Positions 22,253-33,508 of a stretch of 64,000 nt of DNA are shown in pieces. Position 1 is the stretch's first letter. Each line of letters opens with the position of its first letter. Under the pieces are notes generated by a model. The model saw nothing but the letters and a program-made list of their open reading frames with translations. It was not told where the DNA came from and searched no databases. Source of the stretch: Entomortierella parvispora (taxonomy: Eukaryota > Mortierellomycota > Mortierellomycetes > Mortierellales > Mortierellaceae); contig OY752151.1 in the NCBI GenBank assembly GCA_963573315.1, forward strand, positions 682,001-746,000, written 5' to 3'. The translations under genes were made by a program, and so were the position numbers.

Positions 22253-23908
22253 CTAGGCAAACTCTTCGCCTATAAACGCGGTGACGGACGCGTTAGCCTT
22301 CGTTATAAAGGGCGACAATAGTGGGGCCAGCCCTTCCAGGATGCTGTTCAGAGAATGGTTCCCAAGGATTTTTACGGATCCTTGGGAACCAGATAGCAAC
22401 GAAAGTATCTGATTCATGCCCTTCCAGGCCTTGCTTTGACCCCTGCATTCTAGTTGGCACTCCTCGACGATCTGCCTATCTATCACAGCGTCTTTTGCAT
22501 CCCGGATGACGCGGCTAGCAGTAGTGTGAAAGAGACGTGATAAAGCCGCTCCATCGCCGTGACGTGCTTGATCAAACGCAACCAAAGTGAATATCGTATA
22601 TGGCTGGCAAGGGTGCTTGTTGGCAAACGGACTGCTGGCACGGCGAAGGTAATAGGTGGATGGGTCGTGAAATTTTGTTTTTGTTTGTCGCAACTGCCAA
22701 ATGAGACTACTACTCGAGACTGACCACGCATCTTTTTTTTTGGCAAGCTGAAGACCATCGTTCAGTGATTCCTCGTCTAGGAAGATCCTTGTTGCCAGTG
22801 AGTCATTTGTGCTGAGAAGTTGAAATGATGGCGTGGCACAACCGACAGATGGGTTCATCTTTGTATCCAAACGAAGCGAGGAAGTAACAAGGGCATCGAA
22901 AGACAATGTGCCAATAACCAACCGTTCTCCATCCAGTGCTGAAATAGTTGTAGGCCAAACGTTCTTGTAAAGGGATTTGATCGATGGCGGCAAAGAGTTG
23001 GCAACGGGTTGACCCTTTCGTACGAGGAACGGCTCTCGGTGGGCATCGACTAGTCTTGTTCGGCCGTAAGGCTCGATCGTGTTCGCAATGATGGCCTGAC
23101 CGTTCTGGTTGTTTAGGAGTAGGCAACCAGCAAGAGCCCGTGCGCAGGCGAATCGTAAATGAGGAGAAAATTCCCAGTCTCTGTTGAAAAGCTCGCAGAT
23201 GTCATTGTCGAGTTCGATATACGTTCGTCTCAGAAGCGACGCTGCGTAGAGAGAAGTCGACAGCACATACTCCAGTCCAGGCGCTTGAGTTGGAGTGCAA
23301 CGGGGACAGGGATCGAGATGGACAAGCTTCCTTTTTTTGGGTAGAGGAATGTTTGGGGTGATTTGTCCTTGGCCAGCAGACAACCTGGCAATGACAGAGA
23401 CGTGGGCGAGACCATTTTGCTCTGCCCCATCACTACCATTAATGGCAAAAGGCCTGAGGTCTAGGGCATTGATAATATTCAATGTCCGTTGCTTCTCTGC
23501 ATCAGAGGCGTGCGTTTGGTTGCAGCTGTAGAGTACCGCATCATTATATTGTCGTATCTGAGGTCTTGAGTCGAGCCTTGTTGGAATCGGAAGGGACTGG
23601 TAGCTCGGCATTGTAATGACTGGTGTTTGTTCACCTTCCAAGTCGTAATCTTGCTCATCAGTGCCACAGGCCGAGTTAGCAAGGTGCTTTCGGCAACCTC
23701 CTTTAGTCTTAAACGTGGCGCTGCAGATTGGACAGATATAGTCGCCATCAGTCTGATTGACAGTGACCTGTTTCGATGAGCCAACTTTTGAGACAGTGAC
23801 GGCAAAAGTGGATGCGTGGTAGTTCAGGGCGTGCACTCGCCACTGGCTAGAGGACTCGAATGTTCGCGTAGGTGTGCATTTTGTGCAAGATAAGGTTTGA
23901 TCCGCCAT
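22253..23908 (-). CDS. C2H2-type zinc-finger protein of unknown function
   Basis: The 551-residue single exon starts at MADQTLSCTKCTPTRTF (ATG 23908). An in-frame ATG at 24043 would add 45 residues partly read from a DIRS terminal repeat, so it is rejected. The N-terminus has two zinc-binding motifs: CTKCTPTRTFESSSQWRVHALNYH (C-x2-C...H-x4-H, residues about 7-30) and CPICSATFKTKGGCRKHLANSAC (C-x2-C...H-x5-C, about 60-85). A third Cys pair with a basic patch (KKRKLVHLDPCPRC) follows. The remaining ~350 residues are mixed alpha with no motif I know. It could be a DNA-binding regulator or a captured transposon protein; its 5' flank abuts the old DIRS copy. There is no intron and no visible damage. 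Confidence 0.62.
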   Translation of the reverse strand: MADQTLSCTKCTPTRTFESSSQWRVHALNYHASTFAVTVSKVGSSKQVTVNQTDGDYICPICSATFKTKGGCRKHLANSACGTDEQDYDLEGEQTPVITMPSYQSLPIPTRLDSRPQIRQYNDAVLYSCNQTHASDAEKQRTLNIINALDLRPFAINGSDGAEQNGLAHVSVIARLSAGQGQITPNIPLPKKRKLVHLDPCPRCTPTQAPGLEYVLSTSLYAASLLRRTYIELDNDICELFNRDWEFSPHLRFACARALAGCLLLNNQNGQAIIANTIEPYGRTRLVDAHREPFLVRKGQPVANSLPPSIKSLYKNVWPTTISALDGERLVIGTLSFDALVTSSLRLDTKMNPSVGCATPSFQLLSTNDSLATRIFLDEESLNDGLQLAKKKDAWSVSSSSLIWQLRQTKTKFHDPSTYYLRRASSPFANKHPCQPYTIFTLVAFDQARHGDGAALSRLFHTTASRVIRDAKDAVIDRQIVEECQLECRGQSKAWKGMNQILSLLSGSQGSVKILGNHSLNSILEGLAPLLSPFITKANASVTAFIGEEFA

Positions 23909-26441
23909 GGCGAGTGATAAATTTGATTCTGGCAGCAAGAAAGGGTGTGATGCCAAGCGAGTGATGCGAACGATGCTCCAAGGTGGCGATGCAATAACGA
24001 TGAATCTTCCTTTTATTGATCTCACGTGACTCCTAAGAAACAAAGTGCTGCATCCTGCATGACGTACATGAAGGGCTGGTGCGTCTCTTGATCTCCATCG
24101 ATCTCCATCTACTCACAAAGCAAATGGAGACCAAGAAGGATTGGGTGAATTATCTGGAGTCCCGTGTCTGTGTCGAATAAATGTACTTCAGCCTTCATTT
24201 CATTGGGTATTGCTGGACATTATTCTTCTCTCTTCAAGGAACTCCATCTGTGAATCCCGATGCAAAGGAAGAAGAGTGCTGATGAAGTTGCTGGCGAGTG
24301 GCGAGTGCTCCGAAACGCGACAGTGTCGGGTTGTCACCAAGATGTGCGACGACCAATCGCCTTGCGTAGTCACTTCGTCCCCCAGGAGTTCGTTGCTGCC
24401 AAATCGCGGACTTTGATACGGGATTGTCTGAAATCCTCTGTGCGCTCAAACGTGGCCAATGCCGATATTTCGTCCCAAAGCTCAGGTAGTTCATGAGGTC
24501 GGTTCGATTGGTGTTCTCCAAGTGTTGCCGACGCTCCTGCAGCCAACGGACGAACGTCTGCTAGCCAAACGAACCTTTGGTATTCCTGGACCTGGCCGAT
24601 TTGGAGTCAAAAAGTCGGGCGGGACCCCGGAATCGGCTCCTGAGTTCACGGCTTATTGCCGTCGACACTCCAGGCTGCTAAATGCCACATTGGGTTGCGC
24701 TCCAGAAGTTGTGGGCTATCCCATGGAACCACTTTTACCATCGACCATGGTACCGGGATAGGTTCGTGAGTTGACATGGCTCGGATCACAGGGCACCAGA
24801 TCACTGTAGGCCACTGTGGCGTTGTCGCTCGAACCCTATTCTTCCTGATCTTTTCCAGGAATCGATTGAGAAGGGGCGATGGAGGGCAGATGTACACTTG
24901 GACAAGTTCCTTCCAGCTGAAGCTGAACATGTCCTGTTTCCACGTGCCGGGATGCATCCGTGTGTCTTCGCGTTCGCTGCCATGGCGAACAGATCGACTG
25001 CGTGTCGACCCCAAGTTGAGACGAGTTGTTGACAGAACGAGTTGCTGATCGACCACTCCAACTGTGCTGTCATTCGTCCAAATGGTTGAGTCAGCTGGAT
25101 TTACTTGATACTGTACAAATCATTGTGGCCAGAACTAACAATAGTTGAGATCTGGTCCCTTATCTGCGTAATTGCTGTAGTGCTGCAGATGACCTGAATT
25201 GTCTTGCCACGCATGTCTGGGAGGTTCATCAGATGCCATGTCACTTTCAGTTTCTTGTAATTGATGTGATGTGATGAGGTTGCTCCTCTGCTGTCCATGG
25301 CTTCGAGATCACCTTGTCCTCGTAGAATATTCCTTCGGCTTTCTGCGATGCATCCGTGAATACATATTCCCGACCTCTGAGGGAGAGATCCCTGACCATT
25401 TCATGTCGGCGGTTCTGGCACCACCACTGCAGGTCCTCTTTCGATAGTGGTCCAGTGTGACAGATCCTGCTCATGGACAAATTCCTTGTCAGGGCTTTGT
25501 TCTGGACCTGGAAGAGCTCTCGAATGTTGAGTCTCGCTGGGAAGATGGCTACGTCATAGCCATCGCTCTCCCTATAAACGATGCCAACCTCTTAAGATGA
25601 ACGGTGGCCGTCTGCAGCAGCTCGGTGGCGTCTCTCCGAAGGTCGCGGATCTTGTCCCCTGACACCGACAACGCCATCTTGACAGTGTCTATGCGGGAAA
25701 CCAGGTAATTGTTCTGTTGCGATGGAGTGAGCCTCGACTTCTCGTGTTAGAAGAGTAATCCAGCTGTTGACGCACCATATGTGTGTGCCGCTCAGACCAA
25801 ATTATCGTCGAGATGTGCCGAACTGCGGATCCCCTGCTTGTGCACCCGTTGTTGGATGGGTCGTATGATCTTGGTGAAGAGTGCGGAAATAGGAACAGGC
25901 CGAATGGTAGGGTCCTGAATTGGTATGTCTTCCGTGCCATCGAGAGCGTAGGTATCATCGGCTTTCCAGTTGCACTGCAACATGGAGAATAGCGTCGCTC
26001 AAGTCGGCCGAAGTCATCCAGTCCTTTGGTCGTAGCATCTGGCAGATGTGAGGGAGCGTCTCCATCTTGAAAAAAGTGGCGCTTTCAGGTACGATACTGG
26101 TTGAGTGGTCGAAGGTTGAAAAACTATCAGAGTCCCCCCGTTTTCTTCGGTATGGTGAAAAGAGTCTTGAGTTCCTTGTCGGTGTCGAATAAATGAGCTT
26201 CAGTCTTCAATGTTCAACATCGCTAACCATACCGCTGCATTCTTCGATAGCACTTTTTGTAATAAAGAAGTGATTTCTTTGTTTATTTCCTCCTTTCCCG
26301 CAGGTGTGGTGTTGGGGTCATGAATTGGTGGGAGGCGCAACGACGGTGGTTTGCTGGAGATGATCGAGTATCCCTTGATAATATTTTTGTTGATCCAAGT
26401 CGAATCCGTCATCTCCACCCATTCCCGTTTGAATCTGAGAA

Positions 26442-26502
26442 GACGCTGTGGTGTAGTGAAGACGCTGTGGTGTAGTGAAGACGCTGTGGTGTAGTGAAGA
26501 CG
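26442..26502. repeat. three tandem copies of a 19-bp unit
   Basis: The unit gacgctgtggtgtagtgaa is repeated three times without visible mismatch (26442-26460, 26461-26479, 26480-26498), plus four more bases. It sits exactly at the left border of the foreign segment within the old DIRS copy. Confidence 0.9.
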
Positions 26503-27484
26503 TATCTATCTATGGTCATGGTTTATCAGATATCTTTATTTTTCGTTCTCAGTTTTCAATAAAAAAGGGAGCAAATACTTCTCTGCAACTAGTTGTCTTT
26601 TCCCCTGACGATTCCTGGTTGTACACTTCGTTGAACCTTACAGAACCCCCAAGCCCACTTATGATCTGTCCGTCATCCCATTTGCAATCGCCGTACGACA
26701 GGCAGTCGTAGACGCTTTAGTCCCTGTTGCAACAGTCGCTTTACTCTCCCTGGATACACCCTTTTTGTTTTGTCGATCGACTCTGTGCACTCTCTTCCTC
26801 TAGACCTACCTGTATCCGTTGGACCCACTCGACAAGTCTCCCGTAATTCGACGAGATCCTTCCAAGTTCGCCCGTCGATATCTGTCGCTTCTTCCTTCCA
26901 AATCTCGTCGTTTCGTTGGCCCTTGCCTATTAGCGAGGTACAAGCAATGTCTTGCCTCTTTTGAGTGGACTTGTACGATCTCGGCAGTCCATCCTGAGGC
27001 TTTAACTGGCGCTTGGGAAACCGCCCTTACCTTCTTATCGCCCCTCCTGAATTCTCAGTTAGGCAGCCTTGTACCCTCCCCCATATGGAGTATCTTTGCC
27101 TTGTTTTACTGACTAAATCCCATCCATCTCCCTGTGTTGTTCTTAGTGTAGCATAGTAACTGTCGTGCTTTAGCCTTATGGTCTTTTATCTCCTGTTTGG
27201 ATCCCATTAGGACTGCTTACACTTTGGTATGCTGTCCTTGGCTTTCATTCAGTTCGATCCTGCTCATCTTTTGATCCCTTTACTTACTCTCTTCTTCTTG
27301 TTTATCTCCAGTATTATGTCCTTAGGACTGTATCTGATCATGCAACAGCATAGTGCCTGATTTCCGTGGTCCAGGGAGTAAGGTCCTTGTCAATTGTAAG
27401 CAACGAGTTTTGTCCATTGTCTTTCAATTTCGCCTCTTGCTCATTGCTGATCTTGGACTGTACTCACACCAGACAACATCACAG
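26499..27484. other. about 1-kb insertion inside the old DIRS copy, identity unknown
   Basis: In the complete element, gaatctgagaagg is followed directly by cgtgctcctactgg (about 43786-43805). In the old copy these phrases are separated by about 1.04 kb. The insert is plus-strand pyrimidine-rich and has a 97-codon open frame (26819-27112, with SKFARRYLSLLPSKSRRFVG) that I cannot assign. No terminal repeats are recognised. Confidence 0.6.
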
Positions 27485-27757
27485 CATGCTCCTACTGACT
27501 CTCATCCTCTGATGCGTTTCCCTTATCTCTTGTGGACTTGCCCGTTCCGGACTGTCTTCTTTTCCTTGTAAGAGGTAGTGCACTTGCTGCCACTGTCCAC
27601 TGTCGCGGCTGCTTGGGGACTCCTCTGATGTGACGGATGTTCTCCAGTCCGATCCTTTCTCCGAGAGCGTCTCCTTGAACCTGGACTTCTTGGGTGTTGC
27701 TTGTCGTTGTCCATCTTGTTATTCGGTTTACCGTAAGTTGTCTTCTTAATGAGGCTG

Positions 27758-28172
27758 TGTCACGAACCCGGATTAAGTTGGTGCGCGTCACTGGACTATA
27801 TCCCAAGGTTCTGCATTCGCGTTCTTGGGCTGTCGCCTCCAGTTCCGACCAGTCAACCCCCGAACCAATCCCTGTCAGTCCGTCGCCTCCCTGATCAAGG
27901 TTGTACCTGTGATCATCCTAGTATCCGTTCGTCCGTTGTCGCCCCGCTCACCGGCGACGCCATCCAAACACTCATTCACAGGTCCATCCTCATCGCCATG
28001 ATGGATCTTGTCGACAGCCTCCTTCCATTTGTTTCCATCTTGTTATTGTCTGACTCTTGGTCGTCTGTATCTGTAACCACCACGGGACTCTCTCGCCTCC
28101 TAGTATAAAAACCCCTGTTAGTCCTCACTCTGCAACTCACAATACGTTATATCCACCCTTCCCTCCCGTGTC
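27758..28172. other. about 0.4-kb insertion with LTR-like features inside old DIRS gag
   Basis: Relative to the complete element (about 44060), about 415 bp interrupts gag. It begins near TGTGTCACGAACCCGG and contains a TATAAAAA box (about 28104) followed by a CT-rich stretch. It is flanked by the similar pentamers TGAGG and TGAAG, a possible worn target duplication. A solo LTR is the simplest reading, but the right end does not finish in a clear CA. Confidence 0.4.
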
Positions 28173-28948
28173 TGTTTGTGAAGTCTGCTGTTGCTCGACG
28201 TTTTCCCACCTCATCAAGAGTGAGCATGGCGGATTCCTTGTTTTCATGTTTGTGATGCCCAGGTGGCGGAGGTGAACGTTCTGCGGCATAATTCCCAGCT
28301 TAGAAGCGTCATCGGACGCCAGGATGCGCACGGTGTTGAGGAATAAGAGAATTTCTAGTCCCCAGTCTGAACGCACAAAGTCAGGCAAGGAGACAACATC
28401 GTCTGACAGCGTGTGAGTGATGTTTACAATGAAACTCTGAGCCGTGTCATGATCCTGGTCATGTCTGCGGGATGCTTCTGGCAGACTGATGGCATGATGG
28501 TGTTGCATAGCCTGAGGGGGGTTGTAATCCATGCCCTTGGTGTCCTGGGGGAAGGTCAGGGATGTGAAACTCGGCTTGGGACTGCTCCTGTGGATCATGG
28601 TGCCGAAAAGAGTGGTTGCTCGTACCAAAGTCCAGGACGGATCCAGCAGCTTCCCGAAGTGCTTGATGGTTTCATCCTGATTAGAGTCTTACTGGATTGC
28701 TCAGAGACTTTGCTGGACAGGGCTTGGACCATTGCCGCCAAGGAGTCAAGTTCCAGGGGAGGTCGATTGGTGGCATGGGGCATGAGAATTAGGATCAGTC
28801 TAAAGGATTTTGAAGATAAGATGAAGAGCGACATCAGAGTCCCTTCAGGTGGAACACTTTTCCTCTCACCTTTCTTTGGAGTCACTTGAGATTGGCAAAA
28901 GAAGGATGTCCTTCGAGAAGACGACGCAAAGGTAGGCAAGGGTGGCGA

Positions 28949-31900
28949 TGTTCCAAGAGAGAAAAGTGATTCTCCAAGAAGATGCTCCAACTCCAAGAAG
29001 GAAGATGATGCTCCAAGGGGGAGAAATTGTGCTCCAGGGGAGAAAAATGATGCACCAAGAGAGAAAGATGAAGCTCCACGTGTGAAAAGTGATGCTCCAA
29101 ATAGAAAGATGATTATCCATATTATCCAAGAGAGAAAAGTGATGCTCCAACTTTGGAGAGAAAATGATGCACAAGTGTGAAAAGTGATGCTTCACGTGTG
29201 AAAAGTGATGTTCCAGAAAAAAAAAAGATGCTCCACAGAGAAAAGTGATGCTCCAAGAGAGAAAAGAGTGATGCTCCAACGTGATGCTCCACGATGAGGG
29301 TGATGCTCCAGGTATGAAAAGTGATGCTCCAACGAGAAAAGTGGTACTCCAACGAGAAAAGTGATACTCCAACGAGAAAAGTGATACTCCAAATAGAAAA
29401 GTGATGCTCCACGCGTGAAAAGTGATGATCCATGATGAAAAGTGATGCTCCAAGGTGATGCTCCACGATGAAAAGTGATGCTCCAAGGTGATGCTCCACG
29501 ATGGAAGTGATGCTCCAAAGAGAAAAGTGATGCTCCACGATGAAAAGTGATGCTCCAAGGTAATGCTCCACGATGGAAGTGATGCTCCAAAGAGAAAAGT
29601 GATGCTCCACGATGAAAAGTGATGCTCCAAGGTGATGCTCCACGATGAAAGTGATGCTCCAAGGTGATGCTCCACGATGAAAAGTGATGCTCCAAGGTGA
29701 TGCTCCACGATGGAAGTGATGCTCCAAAGAGAAAAGTGATGCTCCACGATGAAAAGTGATGCTCCAAGGTGATGCTCCACGATGGAAGTGATGCTCCAAA
29801 GAGAAAAGTGATGCTCCACGATGAAAAGTGATGCTCCAAGGTGATGCTCCACGATGAAAGTGATGCTCCAAGGTGATGCTCCACGATGAAAAGTGATGCT
29901 CCAAGGTGATGCTCCACGATGGAAGTGATGCTCCAAAGAGAAAAGTGATGCTCCACGATGAAAAGTGATGCTCCAAGGTGATGCTCCACGATGAAGGTGA
30001 TGCTCCAAGGTGATGCTCCATGATGAAAAGTGATGCTCCAAGGTGATGCTCCACGATGAAAGTGATGCTCCAAGGTGATGCTCCACGATGGAAGTGATGC
30101 TCCAAAGAGAAAAGTGATGCTCCACGATGAAAAGTGATGCTCCAAGGTGATGCTCCACGATGAAGGTGATGCTCCAAGGTGATGCTCCACGATGAAAGTG
30201 ATGCTCCACGCGTGAAAAGTGATGCTCCACGACGAAAAGTGATGCTCCAAGGTGATGCTCCACGATGAAGGTGATGCTCCAAGGTGATGCTCCACGATAA
30301 AGGTGATGCTCCAAGGTGATGCTCCACGATGAAAAGTGATGCTCCAAGGTGATGCTCCATGATGAAAGTGATGCTCCAAAGAGAAAAGTGATGCTCCAAA
30401 GAGAAAAGTGATGCTCCAAGGTGATGCTCCACGATGGAAGTGATGCTCCAAAGAGAAAAGTGATGCTCCACGATGAAAAGTGATGCTCCAAGGTGATGCT
30501 CCACGATGAAAGTGATGCTCCAAGGTGATGCTCCACGATGAAAAGTGATGCTCCAAGGTGATGCTCCACGATGGAAGTGATGCTCCAAAGAGAAAAGTGA
30601 TGCTCCACGATGAAAAGTGATGCTCCAAGGTGATGCTCCACGATGAAGGTGATGCTCCAAGGTGATGCTCCATGATGAAAAGTGATGCTCCAAGGTGATG
30701 CTCCACGATGAAAGTGATGCTCCAAGGTGATGCTCCACGATGAAAAGTGATGCTCCAAGGTGATGCTCCATGATGAAAGTGATGCTCCAAAGAGAAAAGT
30801 GATGCTCCACGATGAAAAGTGATGCTCCAAGGTAATGCTCCACGATGGAAGTGATGCTCCAAAGAGAAAAGTGATGCTCCACGATGAAAAGTGATGCTCT
30901 AAGGTGATGCTCCACGATGAAGGTGATGCTCCAAGGTGATGCTCCACGATGAAAAGTGATGCTCCAAGGTGATGCTCCAAAGAGAAAAGTGATGCTCCAC
31001 GATGAAAAGTGATGCTCCAAGGTGATGCTCCACGATGAAGGTGATGCTCCAAGGTGATGCTCCACGATAAAGGTGATGCTCCAAGGTGATGCTCCACGAT
31101 GAAAAGTGATGCTCCAAGGTGATGCTCCATGATGAAAGTGATGCTCCAAAGAGAAAAGTGATGCTCCAAAGAGAAAAGTGATGCTCCAAAGAGAAAAGTG
31201 ATGCTCCACGATGAAAAGTGATGCTCCAAGGTGATGCTCCATGATGAAAGTGATGCTCTAAGGTGATGCTCCACGATGAAGGTGATGCTCCAAGGTGATG
31301 CTCCACGATGAAAAGTGATGCTCCAAGGTGATGCTCCAAAGAGAAAAGTGATGCTCCACGATGAAAAGTGATGCTCCAAGGTGATGCTCCACGATGAAGG
31401 TGATGCTCCAAGGTGATGCTCCACGATAAAGGTGATGCTCCAAGGTGATGCTCCACGATGAAAAGTGATGCTCCAAGGTGATGCTCCATGATGAAAGTGA
31501 TGCTCCAAAGAGAAAAGTGATGCTCCAAAGAGAAAAGTGATGCTCCAAAGAGAAAAGTGATGCTCCACGATGACAAGTGATGCTCCAAGGTGATGCTCCA
31601 AAGAGAAAAGTGATGCTCCAAGGTGATGCTCCACGATGAAAGTGATGCTCCGAGGTGATGCTCCACGATGAAAAGTGATGCTCCAAGGTGATGCTCCACG
31701 ATGAAAGTGATGCTCCACGCGTGAAAAGTGATGCTCCACGACGAAAAGTGATGCTCCAAGGTGATGCTCCATGATGAAAAGTGATGCTCCAAGGTGATGC
31801 TCCACGATGGAAGTGATGCTCCAAAGAGAAAAGTGATGCTCCACGATGAAAAGTGATGCTCCAAGGTGATGCTCCACGATGAAGGTGATGCTCCAAGGTG

Positions 31901-33303
31901 ATGCTCCATGATGAAAGTGACGCTCCAAGGTGATGCTCCACGATGGAAGTGATGCTCCAAAGAGAAAAGTGATGCTCCACGATGAAAAGTGATGCTCCAA
32001 GGTGATGCTCCACGATGAAGGTGATGCTCCAAGGTGATGCTCCATGATGAAAGTGACGCTCCAAGGTGATGCTCCACGATGAAAAGTGATGCTCCAAGGT
32101 GATGCTCCAAAGAGAAAAGTGATGCTCCACGATGAAAGTGATGCTCCAAGGTGATGCTCCACGATGAAGGTGATGCTCCAAGGTGATGCTCCACGATAAA
32201 GGTGATGCTCCAAGGTGATGCTCCACGATGAAAAGTGATGCTCCAAGGTGATGCTCCATGATGAAAGTGATGCTCCAAAGAGAAAAGTGATGCTCCAAAG
32301 AGAAAAGTGATGCTCCAAGGTGATGCTCCACGATGAAAGTGATGCTCCACGATGAAAGTGATGCTCCGAGGTGATGCTCCACGATGAAAAGTGATGCTCC
32401 AAGGTGATGCTCCAAAGAGAAAAGTGATGCTCCACGATGAAAAGTGATGCTCCAAGGTGATGCTCCAAAGAGAAAAGTGATGCTCCACGATGAAAAGTGA
32501 TGCTCCAAGGTGATGCTCCACGATGAAGGTGATGCTCCAAGGTGATGCTCCACGATAAAGGTGATGCTCCAAGGTGATGCTCCACGATGAAAAGTGATGC
32601 TCCAAGGTGATGCTCCATGATGAAAGTGATGCTCCAAAGAGAAAAGTGATGCTCCAAAGAGAAAAGTGATGCTCCAAAGAGAAAAGTGATGCTCCACGAT
32701 GACAAGTGATGCTCCAAGGTGATGCTCCAAAGAGAAAAGTGATGCTCCAAGGTGATGCTCCACGATGAAAGTGATGCTCCGAGGTGATGCTCCACGATGA
32801 AAAGTGATGCTCCAAGGTGATGCTCCACGATGAAAGTGATGCTCCACGCGTGAAAAGTGATGCTCCACGACGAAAAGTGATGCTCCAAGGTGATGCTCCA
32901 TGATGAAAAGTGATGCTCCAAGGTGATGCTCCACGATGGAAGTGATGCTCCAAAGAGAAAAGTGATGCTCCACGATGAAAAGTGATGCTCCAAGGTGATG
33001 CTCCACGATGAAGGTGATGCTCCAAGGTGATGCTCCATGATGAAAGTGACGCTCCAAGGTGATGCTCCACGATGAAAAGTGATGCTCCAAGGTGATGCTC
33101 CACGATGAAAGTGATGCTCCAAGGTGATGCTCCACGATGAAAAGTGATGCTCCAAGGTGATGCTCCACGATGAAAGTGATGCTCCAAGGTGATGCTCCAC
33201 GATGAAAGTGATGCTCCCAAGAGAAAAGTGATGCTCATGCTCCAAAAAAGAAAAATGATGCTCCAAAAAAGAAAAGTGATGCTCCAATGGAGTGATGCTC
33301 CAA
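28949..33303. repeat. 4.35-kb compound minisatellite of GTGATGCTCCA modules
   Basis: The whole stretch is built on the 11-base core gtgatgctcca followed by one of a few short spacers. This gives modules of 13 bp (gtgatgctccaag), 19 bp (...cgatgaag, ...cgatggaa, ...cgatgaaa) and 20 bp (gtgatgctccacgatgaaaa, gtgatgctccaaagagaaaa). The left 400 bp (to about 29400) is the most diverged and the remainder very regular. On the minus strand all three frames are nearly free of stops, producing shuffled WSIT, EHHF and GAS peptides, including a 1,499-codon frame (28866-33365). This results from stop-free repeat units and is not evidence of a gene. A rare variant, acgataa, recurs at 30294, 31064, 31423, 32193 and 32552, showing a 1,129-bp higher-order period. 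Confidence 0.95.
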
Positions 33304-33376
33304 ATGAAATGTCCAGCGATGCCGAATGAAATGAAGGCTGAAGCACATTTATTCGACACCGACAAGGGACTCTAGA

Positions 33377-33468
33377 TGTGTGTGTATCTTTCTTTTATTG
33401 ATCTCACGTGACTCCAAAGAAAAAAGTGCTCTACACTAAGGGACTGATGCATCTCTTGATCTCCATCT
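33377..33468 (+). repeat. DIRS left inverted terminal repeat
   Basis: The 92 bases are the reverse complement of 44812-44903. They include the palindrome CACGTG and the phrase gtgactccaaagaaaaaagt, which resembles the satellite module on its left. Confidence 0.92.
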
Positions 33469-33508
33469 ACTCTCAAAGCAAAAGAGACCAGGGAGGGTTG
33501 GGTGGGAC

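Larger units (their letters stand above)
24004..28908 (-). mobile_element. old, broken DIRS-type retrotransposon copy
   Basis: The order matches the complete element at 33308-44933 on the same strand. It has a left terminal repeat (24004-24110, ttattgatctcacgtgactc) and an internal complementary region (about 24150-24250). Recombinase 3' part follows, then a recombinase 5' part joined after an internal deletion near 24478, then RT/RNase H remnants (24480-26440; for example EEQPHHI and SRICHTGPLSKEDLQWWCQN at about 25250-25480) with many stops and frameshifts. Gag remnants (about 27485-28830) and a right terminal repeat (about 28850-28908, ctttggagtcacttgag) complete it. Two insertions interrupt it (26442-27484 and 27758-28172). 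It cannot encode working proteins. Confidence 0.85.

Noticed and set aside
23909-24043. Upstream in-frame start of the C2H2 protein
   Set aside because: The first codons are the reverse of the DIRS terminal repeat, so it is a chance extension.
28949-33303. CRISPR-like array
   Set aside because: Eukaryotic context, 11-bp core with 2-9-bp spacers drawn from a small set, no cas genes; it is a minisatellite.
28866-33365. 1,499-codon minus-strand frame and two more of 706 and 815 codons over the satellite
   Set aside because: All three frames are open because the repeat units lack stops; the peptides are shuffled WSIT/EHHF/GAS pieces, and there is no start context or domain.
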